64,000 bases of DNA, taken from NCBI GenBank assembly GCA_030272585.1, contig BSYQ01000005.1, forward strand, positions 1,364,001 through 1,428,000. Direction: 5' to 3'. Source of the DNA: Bryopsis sp. KO-2023. Taxonomy: Eukaryota; Chlorophyta; Ulvophyceae; Bryopsidales; Bryopsidaceae. The translations under genes were made by a program, and so were the position numbers. Shown here piece after piece: positions 57,647-64,000 of the stretch (positions are counted from its first letter, which is position 1; every line of letters begins with the position of its first letter). The notes below the pieces were generated by a model. That model was not told the DNA's origin, did not search any database, and was given only the letters and a program-made list of their open reading frames with translations.

Positions 57647-59684
57647 TCAAAACATCCAAATGACCTCGGCTTTGGGCGGTGGTTAGGTCTCGTCGGGAGC
57701 TTTCCCCCGGTTTTTTCGGAGCCGCAATCGGGTCACTAGGCGAGGAGCTAGAGCGTTTCTAGGAAACCGCGACACGCGCGCGCTTTCCCACGAACGCCCG
57801 AAAACGGTTTTGGCCATAGCTCCCCAACCACGGCTCCTACGAGCGCGGGAGAGGTACCTACGGACAGGTCTCGTCGAGAAGCGTCCAACAAAAGAAAAGG
57901 GGGAGGCGTTTGGGTGGGGGGTCGAGGAGTTATGGCCCCCCAAACGGGTTTCGCGATATCTCGCCAACCACTCATCCAAATGACCTCGGATTTGGGCGGT
58001 GGCTAGGTCTCGTCGAGAGCTACCTCTACCACTTTTCAGATCGAGATTTGGTGGAGTAGCCGAGGAGCGACAGCGTTTGGGCGAGGTGGTATCCGTCTCG
58101 TGGTGTCCGTCTCGTGGCAGCGTTGGCGTAGAGCATGTTCCACGACGTCGAGGAGGGAAGGGGCCGATCCGAGGGACCGATACCTCTTCCACACCTCAAG
58201 GAACGTGAAACACGCGTCTATTGAGTGCCTTTGTCCAAAACAACAACCGGAAAAAAATCAACCCAAAAATCAACCCGCGCGCGCTCGAACACCCCCCCCC
58301 CCCAAGTATAGGCGCGCCACGCCGCCCCTCACCCCCCGTAAATGCACCCCATTTTCGCTAGCCTGCAAAATGCGGAAAAGTTTCTAAGGCATTTTGGGCA
58401 TTCTGGGGGCGCAGTTCCCCTATTGCGGCGCGCGAAACGAGGTCGCTCCTCGGTCTCTTGACCAAATCACGATTTTAAAACGGGGTTGGACGCCTTATCT
58501 TCCCACCTATCCAACGCGCCCACTCCCAACCCAATCCGAAGCCCCGATCGAAAGTTATCGGTGAAAAACCGGGCGCGTCTCCACCCAGAATCCCCTAGGG
58601 CTGCACGCGAAACGAGGTCGCTCCTGGGCTACTTCTCCAAATCTGGATTTTCAAACGGCTATGGACGACGCTTGCCGAGACCTATCCGTGGGTACGTCTT
58701 CTGACTCAATCGGAGCTTTGGTTGGGGAGTTATGGCCGATACCGTGCCGGGGGGGGCTCGATTGTGGGCCTACGTGAGGCCTAGTTTTCGGAGAAATGAG
58801 GTCGCTCTTCGGCTACTACTCCAAATCTGGATTTCTAAACGTCTATGGACGGCGCTTGGAAAGACCTATCCGTGGGTACCTGTTCCGACTCAATCGGAGC
58901 TCTGGTTGGGGAGTTATGGCCGATACCGTGCCGGGGGGCTCGATTGTGGGCCTACGTGAGGACTAGTTTTCGGAGAAATGAGGTCGCTCTTCGGCTACTA
59001 CTCCAAATCTGGATTTTTAAACGTCTATGAACGGCGCTTGAAAAGACCTATCCGTGGGTACCTCTCCCGACTCAATCGGACCTCTGGTTGGGGAGTTATG
59101 GCTGATACCGGGTCGGGTGCTAACGCGTGAGGCCTTGTAAGGGAGGCCCGATTATCTGCGAAACGCTGTCGCTCCTCGGTTACTTCACCAAATCTCGATT
59201 TCTAAACGTCTATGGCTTTGTCTCAACAAGACCTATCCGTCGGTGCCTCTCCCGACTCAATCCGATCCGTGGTTGGGGAGTTATGGCCGATAACGTGTCG
59301 GGTGCTAACGCGTGAGGATCTGTAAGGGAGTCCCGATTATCTGCGAAACGCTGTCGCTCCTCGGCTACTTCACCAAATCTCGATTTCTAAAGTGCTATGG
59401 CTTCGTCTCGACGAGACGTATCCGTGGATACCTCTCCCGAGTCCATCGGAGCCGTGGTTGGGGAGTTATGGCTCCGCAAGTGGTTTACCAAAAGCAGGAA
59501 GCACGCGTACGCGCTAGCCCCAAGGCCACGACCCAAGGAATGGCAAAAGAGTTCGTCCCTTTCCCCATCCCCAATCATTGATCACTTCGTTGGGCCTTTT
59601 TGACGGCTAACTCCGAGCCTCTCGTCTTGCCTGTGCGATCACTATGGCGGTCGGAACGGGAGTGCAGGGTCCGCTCGGGGATCC

Positions 59685-59765
59685 TTTTGTGTCTTTCGGG
59701 GTTCGAACCCTCGACCACTGGCGCTTAGACCTTATGGACTACAACCCTGCGAACCGGACGAGATC
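59685..59765 (-). other. tRNA-like sequence within the subtelomeric array
   Basis: On the minus strand GTCTAAGCGCCAGTGG (box-A-like) is followed by GAGGGTTCGAACCCCG (box-B-like T-arm). The spacing is too short for a complete tRNA. Probably a degenerate tRNA or SINE head. Confidence 0.35.
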
Positions 59766-59975
59766 GGTTCGCAGTGTATGTATTCGAGGAGATTCCACAT
59801 CCCACGATAATATGGTCGCTCCCAACCTTATATACCCCCGGAACCAACGAAGTCACAACACTTGAACCTCCATAACTTCCCCGTTGGTTACACGATCGGC
59901 CCCAAACAAAAACCGAAGGGCTCCACTCACCGAGGCCCTTGCTCACATGCCCTCTCCCACAATCGACCCCATCCA

Positions 59976-60094
59976 AAACATCTAAACCCCAAACCCCAAA
60001 CCCCAAACCCCAAACCCTAAACCCCAAACCCTAAACCCTAAACCCTAAACCTTAAAACCCTAAAACCCCAAACCCTAAACCCTAAACCCTAAAA
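59976..60094. repeat. interstitial telomere-like tract (CCCTAAA/CCCCAAA)n
   Basis: About 16 units of CCCTAAA, CCCCAAA and AACCCTAAA variants run on the plus strand, so the G-rich strand (TTTAGGG type) is the minus strand. It is degenerate and lies between two stretches of the same 181-185 bp array. It is therefore an internal tract, not a chromosome end. Confidence 0.95.
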
Positions 60095-60837
60095 CCATTC
60101 TCACCCGCTCGGAACAAGGTCGCTCCTACGTGAGGCCTCTTTTTCGGAGAAATGAGGTCGCTCCTCGGCAACTCCACCAAATCTCGATTTCCAAAACCCA
60201 ATGGACGTGTCTTAAAGAGAGCTACCCACGGGTTTTGATCGGAAGTCAATCGGAGGTGTGGTTGAGGAGTTATGGTCAATAAGGTGTTGGGTGCTTAGGA
60301 GAAGGCACGCGTGAGTCCTAGTTTTCGGAGAATGGAGGTCGCTCCTCGGCTACTCCACCAAATCTGGATTTCTAAAGCTCAAAGGACGGCTCTCGTCGAG
60401 ACCTATCCGTGGGCACCTCTCCCGAGTCGATCGGAGCCGTGGTTGAGGAGTTATGGTCAATAAGGTGTTGGGTGCTTAGGAGAAGGCACGCGTGAGTCCT
60501 AGTTTTCGGAGAATAGAGGTCGCTCCTCGGCTACTCCACCAAATCTCGATTTCTAAAGCTCAAAGGACGGCTCTCGACGAGACCTATCCGTGGGTGCCTC
60601 TCCCGAGTTCATCGGAGCCGTGGTTGGGGAGTTATAGTCCAAACCGTGTCGAGTGCTTGCGGAAGAGCACGCGTGTCACGACTGGCTGGACGGCTGTAAC
60701 AACGCGAGAGGCCTAGTCTCCCACCCCCATAACTCGCTCCATAGTTTTCCGATCGGCCTCAAACAAAAACCATAGTGTTCCACTCGTCGAGGCCCACCCA
60801 CACAAGTTTTTTGACGAAAACGGCAACGTTGATTTTG

Positions 60838-62274
<1,437 letters not shown>

Positions 62275-62289
62275 CTGCAACAACCAGCA

Positions 62290-62763
62290 ATATGCACTTA
62301 GTGTTTTTTTTCTTTCTGTTTTCAACAATAATTAGAATCCGGACAAGCACGGCAAAAACAAAAAGGCAAAAATAGCTGGATCCTCCAATGCTACTACTGG
62401 CAACAACAGGAGCACTGTCTCAAAAGAAATCCGAAAACACAGGAATATCTGGAGGGCTTGCTAGGTCAGGGTCACTTACTCACCCGCTGAAGATTAAGAA
62501 AAAAGAAGAGAAAAAGAGAGGAGAGGGGGGGGTCTTTTTTCTTTTTTTTGAGAAAAATGTGGACGCGGATTTGTACCCCAAAGAATAGAACGGCCTCACA
62601 ACATGTACAAAGAAAAGCGGAAAACAATAGAAATCTAATAGTAATGATAATAGTGATACCAGCTGCTGACGTCCAGGGACGTCAGACGTCAAAGGCGTCA
62701 TGCATCTGACGTCTGTGAAGCGTCAGATGCATCCCCGGTGAATGACAGCATCCTCCCAAGGAG
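62290..62763. other. intergenic stretch before the pogo-like element
   Basis: No gene recognised. At 62700-62711 and 62721-62732 a 12-bp perfect inverted repeat (ATGCATCTGACG) forms a hairpin with a 9-nt loop, in a patch rich in GACGTC motifs. Confidence 0.45.
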
Positions 62764-64000
62764 GTACTACCGTAAGTTGCTGAATAGAAGCCCGCGGCAA
62801 ATACAAGCCCGGTGCAAATAGTGGTCCCCTGTCAGACCGCGACGCGACATGGCATAAGCCCGGTGCAAATACAAGCCCGGTCCACCTGCTCGCAAAATCA
62901 ATCGATTAAAAAATTTAAACGAAAAGTCTCCTGGTCCTATTTCGCTATTTCGCTGCGACCCATCACCACCCTCGAAAAAAGCTTGCCACCAGTTTGGTCG
63001 CCCATTTCATGACGGCCACAAAAGAACCCGAGCGGTTGCGCGGCTGCGCAGCTGCGCGGCTACGTGGCTAAGCAAAGTGGGAAAACTTGTGGCTGGCTGC
63101 CCTTTCACGATGACCACGAAAAACGCTGGTCGTTGAACGACTTCCCAAAAGGCCAAGAAAAACTCGTGGCTGTGCCTTGCCACACTTCTCACCACAAGAA
63201 TCGTTCTTGGCTATCGCGTTCCCACCTTCCTGCTCTACAAACCAATAAAATATGCCTTGCTAAAACCGAAACAACTCTTTCTGGCCACTTGCGCACCTTG
63301 CACCTTGACGCGCGACTTACTCGCACAAGCTAAGAAACTCTGATTCGTTATGGAATCGACACGAAAGGAACGCCAAGACCAAGAGTCGTCAACACAACGT
63401 TTGGTGGAAGCAGCCACAGAAAAAAAAGCGCGAAAGTCTATTCCCTTGCGTGTTAAGGCCGCGGCTGGACGAGAATATAGGGATGCTCCAAGGGGAAAAA
63501 AGGGAAAAGTGTTGGAGAAGTACAAGTCTTTTTTTAACGATGAACGGAGCATTCGAAGGCATGCGAAACGCGTGGAAGAGTACGAGGAAAATATCAAACA
63601 AGGGGGGAAGTCCCGAGTTAAAGGTGGTGGTTCAAAAGGATTAGTCCCAAAGCTATTAAAGAGAGCGATTGCAGATCACATTGATGTTGCCAGACAGGAA
63701 GGAACTCCAGTTTCGTTTCGTTGGATAAAAAGAAAAGCAATAAAACTTGTGACGCTCATGAAAGAGGAATTAGTGTTGGAAATTCAAGACGCTAACGTTT
63801 TTCAAGCGCTTGTGAATTTCAAATTCCCGAATTGGTGGATCAGTCGATTTCTCCGACATCATGGCTTTAGTGTTCGTCAACGAACACACGTGGGGACCAA
63901 CCCGCCAGAGCACTACAACGAGATTATCAAAGTGTTCTTGCAAAGCTTGAAAGAAAAGTGTGCCAGCCTGGGGGTTCAAGACAAAGACATCGACCAAGTC
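62764..64000 (+). mobile_element. pogo/Tigger-like (Tc1/mariner superfamily) DNA transposon, right end beyond the window
   Basis: A transposase frame (next entry) is preceded by a likely terminal region: TACTACCGTAAGTTGCTGAA (TA being the usual target), then direct repeats of AAGCCC(G)GTGCAAATACAAG at about 62788-62820 and 62856-62880. The right terminal repeat is outside the window, so the left boundary is provisional. Confidence 0.6.
63350..64000 (+). CDS. pogo/CENP-B-like transposase, N-terminal 217 residues (runs off the window)
   Basis: An intronless frame open from the ATG at 63350 to the end starts MESTRKERQDQESSTQRLVE. After a basic N-terminus it contains FKFPNWWISRFLRHHGFSVR and TRTHVGTN-type RQRTHVGTNPPEHY, matching the CENP-B-type helix-turn-helix DNA-binding domain (consensus W...FLKRHGLSLRRxT) that precedes the DDE catalytic domain in pogo/Tigger transposases. 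The DDE region lies beyond the window. Absence of stops over 651 nt suggests a young or still intact copy. Domestication into a host CENP-B-like protein is less likely given the adjacent terminal-repeat-like sequence. Confidence 0.8.
   Translation, partial: MESTRKERQDQESSTQRLVEAATEKKARKSIPLRVKAAAGREYRDAPRGKKGKVLEKYKSFFNDERSIRRHAKRVEEYEENIKQGGKSRVKGGGSKGLVPKLLKRAIADHIDVARQEGTPVSFRWIKRKAIKLVTLMKEELVLEIQDANVFQALVNFKFPNWWISRFLRHHGFSVRQRTHVGTNPPEHYNEIIKVFLQSLKEKCASLGVQDKDIDQV

Larger units (their letters stand above)
56817..60700. repeat. subtelomere-like array of ~181-185 bp degenerate units
   Basis: The motif set (A)GGTCGCTC(C/T)TCGGCTACT, CACCAAATCTCGATTT, CCTATCCGTGGGTACCT and GGGGAGTTATGG recurs in fixed order. 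GGTCGCTC-type motifs fall at 58441, 58616, 58800, 58982, 59167 and 59352 and again at 60156, 60337 and 60518, spaced 175-185 bp, with another copy at 56857. 56980-57180 is nearly identical to 59440-59640 (about 200 bp). A 28S rRNA fragment and a telomere-like tract interrupt the array. Many short frames here are products of the repeat. Confidence 0.9.

Noticed and set aside
56930-60030. Numerous short open frames in the subtelomeric array
   Set aside because: The same frames recur with each repeat unit and have no conserved motif.

Overview
This is eukaryotic nuclear DNA from an intron-rich single-celled organism, probably a protist or alga. Conserved proteins are split into many short exons by GT-AG introns of about 50-550 nt with T-rich tracts before the acceptor. 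Recognisable families are eukaryotic (CDK, Cdh1/Fizzy-related, USP7-like, NSUN2, DUS3, a TAF1A-like factor, a Patched/NPC1-like RND protein). A short interstitial tract of plant/algal-type CCCTAAA telomere repeat is present. I cannot name the taxon. TAA and TGA both end well-conserved proteins, so the code looks standard.

Layout. 0-5 kb: terminal exon of an unrecognised gene, then mostly gene-poor DNA with a solo transposon end. 5.5-8 kb: copy A of a dispersed block. 8.7-10.9 kb (minus): a complete eight-exon CDK-like kinase. 11.4-12.4 kb: remnant of a LINE-like element with an intact dUTPase frame. 14.7-18.2 kb: a complete seven-exon TAF1A-like gene. 18.2-22.4 kb: nearly empty, low complexity. 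22.4-24.5 kb: N-terminal exons of a DUS3-like tRNA-dihydrouridine synthase. 25.7-29 kb: copy B of the block, inverted relative to A, followed by remnants of a Patched-like gene. 32-35.3 kb: a divergent pair, a small unknown protein and a Cdh1/Fizzy-related APC/C activator. 35.5-36.8 kb: a complete-looking 1.3 kb terminal-inverted-repeat element. 37.6-48.9 kb: TPR-type exons; the 45-48.9 kb part resembles SPO22/ZIP4/TEX11. Between its possible halves lies a proline-iminopeptidase-like gene bracketed by two GC-rich repeat arrays. 49.5-51.7 kb: DUF1365 and USP7-like exons. 52.5-53.7 kb: copy C of part of the block, carrying a PHD-finger exon. 56.8-60.7 kb: subtelomere-like ~183 bp repeats containing a 28S rRNA fragment and an interstitial telomere tract. 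60.8-62.3 kb: a minisatellite next to NSUN2 exons. 62.8 kb to the end: a pogo/CENP-B-like DNA transposon running off the window.

The CDK, the APC/C activator and the meiotic ZIP4-like protein all belong to cell-cycle/meiosis biology, but they are far apart and on different strands, so I do not claim a functional cluster. Several conserved genes (NSUN2, DUF1365, ZIP4-like, RND) carry in-frame stops or frame changes. Others (CDK, TAF1A-like) splice into clean full-length proteins. This suggests either local pseudogenes or residual homopolymer errors in the assembly.
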